Below are positions 7,639-15,230 of a DNA stretch of 64,000 nucleotides, piece after piece. The notes under the pieces are model-generated. The model ran no database searches and was not told the origin of the DNA. It saw only the letters and a list, made by a program, of their open reading frames with translations. The translations under genes and the position numbers were made by a program. Source of the DNA: Nocardioides albertanoniae (GTDB lineage Bacteria > Actinomycetota > Actinomycetes > Propionibacteriales > Nocardioidaceae); NCBI RefSeq assembly GCF_006716315.1, contig NZ_VFOV01000001.1, forward strand, positions 2,062,501 to 2,126,500. The letters are read 5' to 3'. The first letter of the stretch is position 1. Every line of letters begins with the position of its first letter.

Positions 7639-8879
7639 CCTCGGAGGTGGCCGTCCCGGCCTCGACCGCCGCGGTGCAGAAGCGCACGATCCTCACCCTG
7701 GTCGCCACCCAGGCGGTCGGCGCGATGGGCATCACCATCGGCATCGCGACCGCGTCGCTGCTGGCGCGTGACCTGTCCGGCTCGGAGTCGATGGCAGGCC
7801 TCTCCCAGACGACCCAGGTGCTGGGTGCCGCGGTGGCGGCGTACGTCCTGGGGCGGGTGATGGACGCGCGCGGACGCCGCTTCGGGCTGATGTCGGGCTA
7901 CCTGCTCGGGGCTGCCGGTGGGCTGCTGGCGGTGCTGGCGGGCGTGGTCGGGTCGATGACGCTGCTGCTGGTCGGAGCCGTCCTGCTGGGTGCGACCACG
8001 GCGGCCAACAACGGCGCGCGGTACGCCGCGACCGATCTCGCCCCGGCGAGGAGCCGCGCGCGGGCGCTGTCGATCGTGGTCTGGGCGACGACGTTCGGCG
8101 CGGTGGTCGGGCCCAACCTCACCGGGCTCGCCGAGCTCTTCACCGATGCGGTCGGCATCCCGGTGCTCACCGGGCCGTTCGCGCTCGGCTCGGTCGCGAT
8201 GCTTGCCGCGGCGCTGGTCGTCGGCGTCTTCCTGAGGCCCGACCCGCTGCTGGTCGCCCGTGAAGGAGCCCCGTCGGTGCAGAAGGCGCCGGGCACGAGC
8301 TGGCGCCGGGCGCTCGCGGTGATCCGGGAGCGCCCGGCGCTGGCGGCCGCTGTCGCCGGCCAGGCGGCGGCCCACGCGACGATGGTGGCGGTGATGGTGA
8401 TGACCCCGCTGCACATGGAGCACGGCGGGGCCGGCCTGGAGGTCATCGGGCTGGTGATCAGCGCCCACGTGCTCGGCATGTTCGCCTTCGCGCCTCTCGG
8501 CGGCTGGCTCGCCGACCGCGTCGGCCGGGCCGACGTGATGGCGCTCGGCGGCGGTGTGCTCCTGGTGGCGCTGGTGCTGTGCGCCGCGGCGCCCCAGGGC
8601 AGCTCGGCGCGGATCTTCGTCGGCCTGTTCATGCTCGGGTTCGGATGGTCGCTGGCGACGATCGCGGCCGCCACCTCCGTCGCCGACCACACCCCGATCG
8701 AGGTGCGTGCCGACGTGCAGGGCACCGCCGACCTGATCATGGGCGTCGCCGCTGCCGCTGCCGGAGCGGTCTCGGGAGTCGTCGTCGACGTCGCCGGTTA
8801 TCCGGCGCTCGCCTTCGGCGCGATCGCGCTGGTCGCGGTGCTCTTCGGCGCTGCGTACGTCGCGCGTCGATCGGCCTGA
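7635..8879 (+). CDS. MFS transporter
   Basis: A 414-residue major facilitator with twelve hydrophobic segments. Motif A appears as GRVMDARGRRFGLMSGYLLG (about residues 74-93) and again in the second half as GGWLADRVGRADVMALGGG (near residue 290). Start ATG 7635 overlaps the DUF3046 stop; the GTG at 7590 in the same frame lies inside that gene. It is probably a multidrug or small-metabolite exporter, but the sequence does not identify the substrate. It ends at a hairpin shared with the convergent DUF305 gene. Confidence 0.87.
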   Translation: MTSEVAVPASTAAVQKRTILTLVATQAVGAMGITIGIATASLLARDLSGSESMAGLSQTTQVLGAAVAAYVLGRVMDARGRRFGLMSGYLLGAAGGLLAVLAGVVGSMTLLLVGAVLLGATTAANNGARYAATDLAPARSRARALSIVVWATTFGAVVGPNLTGLAELFTDAVGIPVLTGPFALGSVAMLAAALVVGVFLRPDPLLVAREGAPSVQKAPGTSWRRALAVIRERPALAAAVAGQAAAHATMVAVMVMTPLHMEHGGAGLEVIGLVISAHVLGMFAFAPLGGWLADRVGRADVMALGGGVLLVALVLCAAAPQGSSARIFVGLFMLGFGWSLATIAAATSVADHTPIEVRADVQGTADLIMGVAAAAAGAVSGVVVDVAGYPALAFGAIALVAVLFGAAYVARRSA

Positions 8880-8920
8880 GCGGGCGGGACCAGACGGAAC
8901 CAGGCGAGGCCCCGCCCGCT
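8879..8920. terminator. Bidirectional hairpin between convergent genes
   Basis: AGCGGGCGGG at 8879-8888 pairs perfectly with CCCGCCCGCT at 8911-8920 across a 22-base loop. It sits between the stop of the MFS gene (+) and the stop of the DUF305 gene (-) at 8930, the place for a shared factor-independent terminator. It lacks a T-run, as is usual in actinobacteria. Confidence 0.55.
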
Positions 8921-8929
8921 GCGGCGTAC

Positions 8930-9571
8930 TCAGTGGAGAAGCTTCTCCATGGTGTCGATCTCGCTCGACTGAGACTCGATGATGCTGCCGGCCAGCTCGA
9001 CGGCGGGCTTGAACCGGCCCTCGTTCTGCTCGGTCTCGGCCATCTCGATCGCACCCTCGTGGTGCTCGACCATCATCTCCAGCCACATGTCGCCGAACTC
9101 GGCGTCGGAGGCGTCCTCGAGGGCGTCCATGTCGTCGGCCGACATCATCCCGGGCATGTCGTGGTCCATGTCGCCCATCGAGTCGGACATGCTGCCCTCG
9201 TCGTCGCTGTGACCCTCGTGGCCACCGTTGACGTGATCGCGCATCGTCGAGGGCACGTCCTCGCCCCACTCCTGGAGCCAGCGCGACATGGTCTCGATCT
9301 CCGGGCTCTGGGCGGCGCTGATCGCGTCGGCGAGCTTCTGCACCTCGGGGTCGAGGTCGCGCCCGCGGGTCAGGTCGACCATCGACATCGCCTGGGCGTG
9401 GTGGGGGATCATGTCCGTCGCGAAGGCGACGTCGGCGGCGTTGTGCTCGGTCGCCGAGAGCTTCTGGGGCTTCTCGGCCTCCTCGCCGCCTCCGCAGGCC
9501 GACAGGGCCAGGAGCGCGGCCATGCCGGCCGCCGCCCAAGTGGCGCGGATGAGGGGTCGTTGCGTACGCAT
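8930..9571 (-). CDS. DUF305 family lipoprotein
   Basis: A 213-residue exported lipoprotein: signal peptide with lipobox LALSAC (Cys about residue 26), then a DUF305 ferritin-like domain. The two family His motifs are FATDMIPHHAQAMSMVDL (about 50-67) and WLEMMVEHHEGAIEMAE (about 163-179). Between them is a Met/His/Asp-rich stretch (DHVNGGHEGHSDDEGS, then MGDMDHDMPGMM), which looks like a soft-metal binding segment. The AAGGAG ribosome site lies nine bases before ATG 9571. DUF305 proteins are frequent partners of copper-handling genes, and the CsoR-like operator at 10159-10175 and the His/Met-rich neighbours support a copper role. No enzymatic activity can be assigned. Confidence 0.88.
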   Translation of the reverse strand: MRTQRPLIRATWAAAGMAALLALSACGGGEEAEKPQKLSATEHNAADVAFATDMIPHHAQAMSMVDLTRGRDLDPEVQKLADAISAAQSPEIETMSRWLQEWGEDVPSTMRDHVNGGHEGHSDDEGSMSDSMGDMDHDMPGMMSADDMDALEDASDAEFGDMWLEMMVEHHEGAIEMAETEQNEGRFKPAVELAGSIIESQSSEIDTMEKLLH

Positions 9572-9644
9572 CGTGTGTTTCTCCTTGTCAGAGGGTTGTC
9601 GTGGGCGTCACTGGGCCTCCCGCGACCGCGGGAGGCCAGCTCGC

Positions 9645-10088
9645 TCAGCACCTGATGACGGAGAACGCCCACTGCGGTGGTGGGCCGGTCGCGAGACGCG
9701 CGGGGGAGGGTGCGGTGCCGACGGTGCGCCATCGGCCGGGGGCGCGGTCGAACCACCACAGCGGCGTACGCCGCCGCAGGCCGCGCAGGAGCAGAGCGCC
9801 GGCGGCGAGCAGGAACGCGGCGCACAGCATCATCGCCGTGTGTGCGTCGCCGCCGAGGTGTGCCGCATGGCCGGCTGCGCCATGGGTGGTGTTCTCGAGG
9901 GCGTGCGTGTGGTCCACGTGGGCGGCGGGCAGGCTCATCGCGCCGTGCTCGCCGTCGGTGGCGGTTCCGTGAAGGCTCAGCGCGTGCATGGCGAGCAGGC
10001 CGGCGACGGTGAGCACGACCGCGGCGAGCAGCGCGGCGCGAGCGATCCCTCGGCCGGTCTGCTGGCGTCGATGCGCTGCCGTCCACAC
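9645..10088 (-). CDS. DUF6153-like His-rich membrane protein
   Basis: A roughly 147-residue protein with two hydrophobic segments (about residues 16-34, AALLAAVVLTVAGLLAMHAL; and about 80-97, MMLCAAFLLAAGALLL) separated by a His-rich loop (HVDHTHALENTTHGAAGHAAH). This resembles the DUF6153 family found next to DUF305 genes in actinobacteria. The frame is open further upstream to 10244, across the operator, so the start is uncertain; GTG 10088 is chosen because AAGG lies a suitable distance ahead of it, with GTG 10097 as an alternative. The periplasmic His cluster could bind copper. It is divergent from the DUF4396 gene and shares the CsoR-like operator with it. Confidence 0.65.
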   Translation of the reverse strand: MWTAAHRRQQTGRGIARAALLAAVVLTVAGLLAMHALSLHGTATDGEHGAMSLPAAHVDHTHALENTTHGAAGHAAHLGGDAHTAMMLCAAFLLAAGALLLRGLRRRTPLWWFDRAPGRWRTVGTAPSPARLATGPPPQWAFSVIRC

Positions 10089-10158
10089 CCGGCACACCTT
10101 AGGCAGTCGGCCGGGGCTGGACAAAGTGACGTCGTGGCCGGCGAACGGCTTGTATCTG

Positions 10159-10175
10159 ATACCCCTATGGGGTAT
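10159..10175. promoter_or_regulatory. CsoR-like copper operator
   Basis: A perfect 17-bp inverted repeat, ATACCCCTATGGGGTAT, in the gap between the DUF6153-like gene (-) and the DUF4396 gene (+). CsoR copper-sensing repressors of actinobacteria bind ATACCCC-type palindromes of this form. The location would let one repressor control both directions. No csoR gene lies in the window. Confidence 0.78.
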
Positions 10176-10218
10176 GAATTGTCCCGTAGGCTGACGAGCG
10201 ATCGAGCAAGGGGGCGAC

Positions 10219-10911
10219 ATGACGTCGCATGACGGGCACCACACGATGAGCCACGGTCACGAGGGTCGTGGCGACCATGCCGGGCACGGCGGAGGATCCA
10301 GCGTGAACGCGATGGCCGCCAGCGCGACGCTCCACTGCCTCACCGGGTGCGCCATCGGAGAGATCGCCGGCCTGATGATCGGCACGGCCGTCGGGCTCAG
10401 CAACGGATGGACGATCGCGCTGGCGATCGTGCTCGCGTTCGTCTTCGGCTACTCCCTCTCCACGCTCCCGCTGCTGAAGTCGGGGCTGGCCATCGGCACC
10501 GCTCTCAGTGTCGTACTCGCCGCTGACACCCTCTCGATCGCCACCATGGAGGTGGTCGACAACCTGGTGATGGCGATCATTCCCGGTGCGATGGAGGCGG
10601 GTCTGGTCAACGTCGTGTTCTGGGTCGGGATGATGATCGCCCTCGCGGTGGCCTTCGTGGCCGCGTTCCCGGTCAACCGATACCTGCTCCAGCGGGGCAA
10701 GGGGCATGCGCTCACGCACGAATATCACGGCGCGGAGCCGGTCCAGGAGGGCGTACGTCGCCTCATCCCGTCCTTCTCGAGCGGTGCTCTCGCTGCGGTG
10801 ATCATCGCCTTCATCCTCGGTGGTCTCTCGGTCGCCGTGGCCGAGGAGTTGGGTGGCGAGACGGGCGGCGAGCCTGCGCCCGCAGGTCAGGTCGAGGCGC
10901 CGGCGCACTGA
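10219..10911 (+). CDS. DUF4396 membrane protein
   Basis: A 230-residue protein with a His-rich N-terminus (HDGHHTMSHGHEGRGDHAGH) followed by a DUF4396 core: the hallmark ATLHCLTGCAIGEIAGLMIG (about residues 33-52) and about six hydrophobic segments. The family is often linked with multicopper oxidases and copper efflux. The Cys pair in HCLTGC and the N-terminal His cluster are candidate metal ligands. AAGGGGG precedes ATG 10219. It is transcribed away from the DUF6153-like gene under the shared CsoR-like operator, so copper-responsive expression is likely. Transport substrate and direction are not known. Confidence 0.85.
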   Translation: MTSHDGHHTMSHGHEGRGDHAGHGGGSSVNAMAASATLHCLTGCAIGEIAGLMIGTAVGLSNGWTIALAIVLAFVFGYSLSTLPLLKSGLAIGTALSVVLAADTLSIATMEVVDNLVMAIIPGAMEAGLVNVVFWVGMMIALAVAFVAAFPVNRYLLQRGKGHALTHEYHGAEPVQEGVRRLIPSFSSGALAAVIIAFILGGLSVAVAEELGGETGGEPAPAGQVEAPAH

Positions 10912-10934
10912 GCCCTCGGCTACATCCGACACGC

Positions 10935-10967
10935 CCGAACAGGTGTTCACATCGAACGCTTGTTCGG
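10935..10967 (+). promoter_or_regulatory. Tandem LexA (SOS) boxes of recA
   Basis: Two boxes with starts 17 bp apart. The downstream one (10952-10967, TCGAACGCTTGTTCGG) matches the actinobacterial consensus TCGAACRNNTGTTCGA in all but the last base and one R position. The upstream one (10935-10950, CCGAACAGGTGTTCAC) keeps CGAAC and TGTTC but differs at the flanks. They lie about 200 bp before the recA start, so the LexA-controlled transcript would carry a long leader that includes the second promoter. Confidence 0.85.
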
Positions 10968-11061
10968 GCTAGTGTGGGGTCGCAGGTGGAGCGTGGTTCG
11001 TGCTTTCGCCCCGGGAAACACAGGGTCGGGAGACACCGTGCCAGAGGGTCCCGTTCAAAAC

Positions 11062-11083
11062 TGTCGGTGGTCCCGTCTAGCGT
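11062..11083 (+). promoter_or_regulatory. PafBC-type promoter of recA
   Basis: TGTCGGTG at 11062-11069, N8, then TAGCGT at 11078-11083: an exact fit to the RecA-independent damage promoter described for mycobacterial recA P1. Transcription would begin near 11090, leaving about 70 nt of leader before ATG 11161. Together with the LexA boxes upstream, this gives recA two damage inputs. Confidence 0.82.
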
Positions 11084-11160
11084 CTGCCTTGATGACGACG
11101 AAGACACGTGGACAAGCGGCAGGCAGGGGCAAGAAGCCTGCACCTCAGGAAGGAAAGAAC

Positions 11161-12219
11161 ATGGCGGCAGGTGATCGTGAGAAGGCGTTGGACGCCGCTC
11201 TCGCCAACATCGAAAGACAGTTCGGCAAGGGCTCGGTGATGAGGCTGGGCGATGAGACCCGGGCTCCGCTGGAGGTGATCCCGACCGGCTCGATCGCGCT
11301 CGACGTGGCGCTCGGCCTCGGCGGTCTGCCTCGCGGGCGAGTGGTCGAGGTCTATGGGCCGGAGTCGTCGGGTAAGACGACGGTCGCGCTGCACGCCGTG
11401 GCCAGCGCGCAGCGGGCCGGCGGCATCGTGGCGTTCGTCGACGCCGAGCACGCGCTCGACCCGGAATACGCGAAGGCTCTCGGTGTCGACACCGACGCCC
11501 TGCTGGTCTCCCAGCCCGACTCGGGTGAGCAGGCCCTGGAGATCGCCGACATGCTGATCCGCTCGGGCGCTCTCGACCTGATCGTGGTCGACTCCGTCGC
11601 GGCGCTGGTGCCGCGTGCTGAGATCGAGGGCGAGATGGGCGACAGCCACGTCGGTCTGCAGGCCCGGTTGATGAGCCAGGCGCTGCGAAAGATGACCGGT
11701 GCCCTCAACAACTCCGGCACGACCGCGATCTTCATCAACCAGCTGCGCGAGAAGATCGGCGTGATGTTCGGCTCGCCCGAGACCACGACCGGTGGCCGCG
11801 CGCTGAAGTTCTACTCCTCGGTGCGACTCGACGTGCGCCGGATCGAGACGCTCAAGGACGGCACCGACATGGTCGGCAACCGCACCCGCGTCAAGGTCGT
11901 GAAGAACAAGGTCGCCCCGCCGTTCAAGCAGGCGGAGTTCGACATCATGTACGGCAAGGGCATCTCCCGCGAGGGCGGCCTGATCGACGTCGGTGTCGAG
12001 GCGGGCCTGGTCCGCAAGGCCGGCGCTTGGTACACCTACGAGGGTGACCAGCTCGGTCAGGGCAAGGAGAACTCGCGCAACTTCCTCAAGGACAACCCCG
12101 ACCTGGCCAACGAGCTGGAGAAGCGGATCCTGGAGAAGCTCGGCGTCGTGCCGACGGTCGACGCTCCGGCCGACGGTGACGCGCCCGTGGCCGAGCCTGC
12201 GGGCGTCGAGGACTTCTAG
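11161..12219 (+). CDS. recA: Recombinase RecA
   Basis: RecA, 352 residues, the ATP-dependent strand-exchange protein of homologous recombination and coprotease for LexA. Walker [10 protein letters not shown] is at about 66-74, the Walker B strand [10 protein letters not shown] follows, loop L1 is [10 protein letters not shown] and loop L2 contains [20 protein letters not shown] (about 194-213). The C-terminus is acidic and ends GVEDF. ATG 11161 is chosen for its AGGAAGGAAAG ribosome site and the family start; the frame is open much further upstream but that part holds the promoters. recX follows after 21 bases, with a hairpin in between. Confidence 0.98.
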   Translation: MAAGDREKALDAALANIERQFGKGSVMRLGDETRAPLEVIPTGSIALDVALGLGGLPRGRVVEVYGPESSGKTTVALHAVASAQRAGGIVAFVDAEHALDPEYAKALGVDTDALLVSQPDSGEQALEIADMLIRSGALDLIVVDSVAALVPRAEIEGEMGDSHVGLQARLMSQALRKMTGALNNSGTTAIFINQLREKIGVMFGSPETTTGGRALKFYSSVRLDVRRIETLKDGTDMVGNRTRVKVVKNKVAPPFKQAEFDIMYGKGISREGGLIDVGVEAGLVRKAGAWYTYEGDQLGQGKENSRNFLKDNPDLANELEKRILEKLGVVPTVDAPADGDAPVAEPAGVEDF

Positions 12220-12240
12220 GTCCTGGTCGCCGACTGACCC

Positions 12241-13008
12241 GTGGCTTCGTCAACGCCTGACCGTTCGTCCACCCAGGATGCCTGGGTGGACGAACGGCCC
12301 GCGCCCGACTGGCTGGGCGACGTCACGCTCGGCGTGGAGGCTTGGGCCGGCAAGGTCGAGCCGGCCCCGTCGGTCGAGCCGTCGTCGCGACGAAGGAGCG
12401 ACGACGTGTCCAGGCCAGCACGGTCCCGTCGCCGAAAGTCCCGCGGCGCCGACCCGGCCCCGAAGAAGGCTCCGAAGGGCGACTCGAAGAGCGACCCCGA
12501 GCCCGACCAAGAGGCCATCGCCCGCAAGATCCTCCTCGACACGCTCACCGGTCAGGCCCGCAGCCGCAAGGAGCTGGCCGACAAGCTCGCGAAGAAGGAG
12601 ATCCCCGACGACCTGGCGACCCGGCTCCTCGACCGTTTCGAAGAGGTCGGGCTGGTCGACGACGAAGCCTTCGCCAAGGCCTGGATCGCCAGCCGCCAAC
12701 CGGGCAAGGGGCTCGCCCGCCGTGCCCTGGCCCAAGAGCTGCGCCGCAAGGGCATCGATGACGAGGTCGCCCGTGAGGCGCTCGACGAGATCGACCCCGA
12801 CGACGAGCGCGAGGCGGCTCGGGTGCTGGTGCGGCGCAAGCTCCGCTCGCTGGAGCGCTTCGACGACCAGACCAAGACCCGGCGCCTGGTCGGGATGCTC
12901 GCCCGCAAGGGATACGGCGCCGGTGTGGCGTTCGGGATCGTCCGCGACGAGCTCGCTCTTGCCGATGAGGATGATGCCGGTGGTCTCATGTCAGAATCCG
13001 ATCTGTGA
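12241..13008 (+). CDS. recX: Regulatory protein RecX
   Basis: RecX, a small all-helical inhibitor of RecA filaments. The call is 255 residues from GTG 12241, longer than typical RecX because of a poorly conserved N-terminal arm of about 90 residues rich in Ser, Pro and Arg. The RecX repeats begin near residue 88 (EAIARKILLDTLTGQARSRK) and include the family motif ELADKLAKKEIPDD, then DDEAFAKAWIASR and a third repeat ending in GYGAGVAFGIVRDEL. GTG 12286 and GTG 12334 are in-frame alternatives that would put the start inside or after the hairpin. The stop overlaps the start of the next gene (GTGA). Confidence 0.88.
   Translation: MASSTPDRSSTQDAWVDERPAPDWLGDVTLGVEAWAGKVEPAPSVEPSSRRRSDDVSRPARSRRRKSRGADPAPKKAPKGDSKSDPEPDQEAIARKILLDTLTGQARSRKELADKLAKKEIPDDLATRLLDRFEEVGLVDDEAFAKAWIASRQPGKGLARRALAQELRRKGIDDEVAREALDEIDPDDEREAARVLVRRKLRSLERFDDQTKTRRLVGMLARKGYGAGVAFGIVRDELALADEDDAGGLMSESDL
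12261..12297 (+). terminator. Perfect 17-bp hairpin between recA and recX
   Basis: CCGTTCGTCCACCCAGG at 12261-12277 pairs without mismatch with 12281-12297 around the three-base loop ATG. It lies 42 bases after the recA stop and inside the first codons of recX as called here. Attenuation of recX by a hairpin after recA is known in other bacteria; the position and perfection suggest the same here. Confidence 0.7.
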
Positions 13009-13505
13009 GTGAGTCGCAAGAGCGCGAGATCCTGACCTATGAGCTGTTCGGCACCGCGGTGCGCGACATCGCCCAGAAGGTGGTGGACAGCGGTTACGAG
13101 CCCGACATCGTGCTCTCCATCGCCCGCGGCGGGCTCGCTCTCGGGATGGGCCTGGGCTACGCCCTCGACGTGAAGAACCTCTCCGCGGTCAACGTCGAGT
13201 TCTACACCGGCGTCAACGAGCGCCTCGACGTGCCGATGATGCTGCCGCCGACCCCGGCCGCCGTCGACCTGACCGGGATGAAGGTGCTCATCGCCGACGA
13301 CGTCGCCGACACCGGCAAGACGCTCGAGATCGTGCACGACTTCTGCGAGGGCCATGTCGCCGAGGCTCGCACCGCGGTGATCTTCGAGAAGCCGTGGACG
13401 GTGATCAACGCCGATTACGTCTACAAGAAGACCGACCGGTGGATCGACTTCCCGTGGTCCTCGCTGCCGCCGCTCGTCGACCGTCGCGGTGGCCTGGCCC
13501 ACTGA
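13005..13505 (+). CDS. Phosphoribosyltransferase family protein
   Basis: A 166-residue type I phosphoribosyltransferase with the PRPP-binding loop VLIADDVADTGKTL (about residues 96-109) and the early SIARGGLALGM segment that forms the pyrophosphate loop. It resembles the xanthine/hypoxanthine type found near recX in several actinobacteria. The base substrate cannot be read from the hood region. GTG 13005 overlaps the recX stop, so translation is probably coupled to recX. A purine or nucleotide salvage role is inference. Confidence 0.85.
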   Translation: MSESQEREILTYELFGTAVRDIAQKVVDSGYEPDIVLSIARGGLALGMGLGYALDVKNLSAVNVEFYTGVNERLDVPMMLPPTPAAVDLTGMKVLIADDVADTGKTLEIVHDFCEGHVAEARTAVIFEKPWTVINADYVYKKTDRWIDFPWSSLPPLVDRRGGLAH

Positions 13506-13529
13506 GGCCCGCGCACTAGTCTGTTCTGC

Positions 13530-14225
13530 ATGTTCACGCCGGTCGCTGTCCACACCGGGACACAGCGTCTCGGCGGGGTGACGCGCCCGGGGGAGAGCTG
13601 GGCAGCCGCGGCGACGCGGATCGCCGGGCGCCCGGCGTACGCTCTGGATCTTTCGGGCGAGGTCAAGGAGTTCTCCTCCGACCCGATGCCGGTGATCTCG
13701 CTGCGGCCGATGACCCGCGGTGACCTGCTCCACCTGATCCGCTGGCTCAACGCCGATCACGTGAAGCGGTGGTACGGCGTCGACGGTGATCCCACCCCCG
13801 AGTGGGTCGTCGACAACTACGGTCCGGACATCGACGGCGAGACCGCGGTGAGCTTCTGGGTGATCGAGGCCAACGGACGATCGGTCGGCTTCTGCCAGGA
13901 CTATCGGATCAGCGACGAGCCCGACTACGCGCTGCTGACACCCGACCCGGATGCGATCGGCTTCGACTACGCGATCGGTGAGCCGGCCTTCGTCGGCCGC
14001 GGGATCGGGCCGCGCACGGCCTGGGTCTGGCTGACCTCGATCCCGCAGCGCTACCCCGGCGCCACCACCTGCTTCGCCGCTCCCGACCACCGCAACACCG
14101 CCTCTCTGCGGATGCTCGACAAGGTCGGCTTCGAGCGCGGCACCTGGTTCGACGAGCCGCAGCCCGACGGATCGACGACCACGATGGTCGGCTGCTCCCT
14201 CGATCTGCGCCGCGTCGTCGCCTGA
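13530..14225 (+). CDS. GNAT family acetyltransferase, aminoglycoside 6'-type
   Basis: A 231-residue protein. The first 50 residues are unlike the rest; from about residue 55 (ISLRPMTRGDLLHLIRWL) it follows the AAC(6')-type GNAT fold, with VGFCQDYRI, the acetyl-CoA site region FVGRGIGPRTAWVWL (about 150-164) and the ending HRNTASLRMLDKVGFERG typical of this group. Such proteins acetylate aminoglycosides, siderophore precursors or other amines; the true substrate is unknown. A TAGTCT -10 box (13517-13522) lies seven bases before ATG 13530, so the gene is probably leaderless. It ends at repeat element 14229-14293. Confidence 0.85.
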   Translation: MFTPVAVHTGTQRLGGVTRPGESWAAAATRIAGRPAYALDLSGEVKEFSSDPMPVISLRPMTRGDLLHLIRWLNADHVKRWYGVDGDPTPEWVVDNYGPDIDGETAVSFWVIEANGRSVGFCQDYRISDEPDYALLTPDPDAIGFDYAIGEPAFVGRGIGPRTAWVWLTSIPQRYPGATTCFAAPDHRNTASLRMLDKVGFERGTWFDEPQPDGSTTTMVGCSLDLRRVVA

Positions 14226-14228
14226 CCC

Positions 14229-14293
14229 GCCGAGTCGGCTCGTTCTGACACGTTTCCCCCTCGAGTCGGCGCGTCATGACGAGCCGACTCGGC
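14229..14293. repeat. GAGTCGGC-family intergenic repeat, copy 1
   Basis: Two direct units (starting at 14229 and 14261; cores CGAGTCGGCTCGT and CGAGTCGGCGCGT, 31 bp apart) and one inverted unit (14273-14293) that overlaps the second through the palindrome GTCATGAC. Related copies lie at 16427-16492 and 62948-63047. It fills the gap between the acetyltransferase and the PPK2 gene, and its right edge abuts the PPK2 -10 box. Confidence 0.8.
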
Positions 14294-14308
14294 ACTAAGG
14301 TCGACGCC

Positions 14309-15151
14309 ATGAGCCTTCGCGACGAGTTGCGGTTGCCGATCGGGCCGGTGGATCTGACGGCCTACGAGACCAACTCGGCACCGGGCGTCGGAGCCGACAA
14401 GGCGACCGGCAAGCAGGTGCTCGCCGAGCTCGGACCGACATTGATCGAGCTGCAGACCAAGCTGTTCGCGTCTAAGGAGAGCGACGACCCCAGGCGGGTG
14501 CTGCTCGTGCTCCAGGGGATGGACACCTCCGGGAAGGGCGGCGTGCTCAAGCACACCGTCGGCCTGGTCGACCCGGTGGGAGTGCGGATCACCAGCTTCA
14601 AGGCGCCCACCGCGGAGGAGCGCGCCCACGACTTCCTGTGGCGGGTCGAAAGGGCGGTGCCGGAGCCGGGCTATCTCGGCGTCTTCGACCGCTCCCACTA
14701 CGAGGACGTGCTGATCGGGCGCGTCCGCGAGCTCGCCGCGGCCGACGAGATCGAGCGACGCTACGAGGCGATCAACGATTTCGAGAAGCGACTGACCGAC
14801 GACGACACCGTCGTCCTCAAGTGCATGCTGCACATCTCCCCGAAGGAGCAGAAGAAGCGGCTGCTGGCGCGGCTCGACGGCCCGACCAAGCACTGGAAGT
14901 ACAACCCCGGCGACGTGGACGAGCGCCAGCTGTGGGACAGCTACCGCGAGGCGTACGAGATTGCGCTGGAGCGCACCAACACCGAGTACGCTCCGTGGTA
15001 CCTCGTGCCGAGCGACAAGAAGTGGTATCGCAACCTGGCCATCGGCGAGCTGCTCCTGGAGACCCTGGACCGGCTCGACCTCGACTGGCCCGCGCCCCGC
15101 TTCGACGTCGCCGAGGAGAAGAAGCGACTGGAAGAGGACACCATCTCGTGA
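14309..15151 (+). CDS. Polyphosphate kinase 2 family protein
   Basis: A 280-residue PPK2-type nucleotide phosphotransferase, which uses polyphosphate to phosphorylate nucleotides. The P-loop GMDTSGKGG is at about 70-78, the lid region runs through FKAPTAEERAHDFLWRV, and the second motif is FDRSHYEDVL (about 131-140). The sequence ending in YAPWYLVPSDKKWYRNLAI is characteristic. Single-domain class I or III members act on ADP/AMP; the class was not resolved. ATG 14309 is chosen because TAAGGT (14296-14301) gives a leaderless start; ATG 14276 in frame would lie inside the repeat. Confidence 0.92.
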   Translation: MSLRDELRLPIGPVDLTAYETNSAPGVGADKATGKQVLAELGPTLIELQTKLFASKESDDPRRVLLVLQGMDTSGKGGVLKHTVGLVDPVGVRITSFKAPTAEERAHDFLWRVERAVPEPGYLGVFDRSHYEDVLIGRVRELAAADEIERRYEAINDFEKRLTDDDTVVLKCMLHISPKEQKKRLLARLDGPTKHWKYNPGDVDERQLWDSYREAYEIALERTNTEYAPWYLVPSDKKWYRNLAIGELLLETLDRLDLDWPAPRFDVAEEKKRLEEDTIS

Positions 15152-15230
15152 GCGAGCGCCAGCGAGCGAGCCATCGAACCATCACGTGGCCGCGTCCGTA
15201 TTCTGGCGCTTGCGCTACGGAGGTGGCCGC

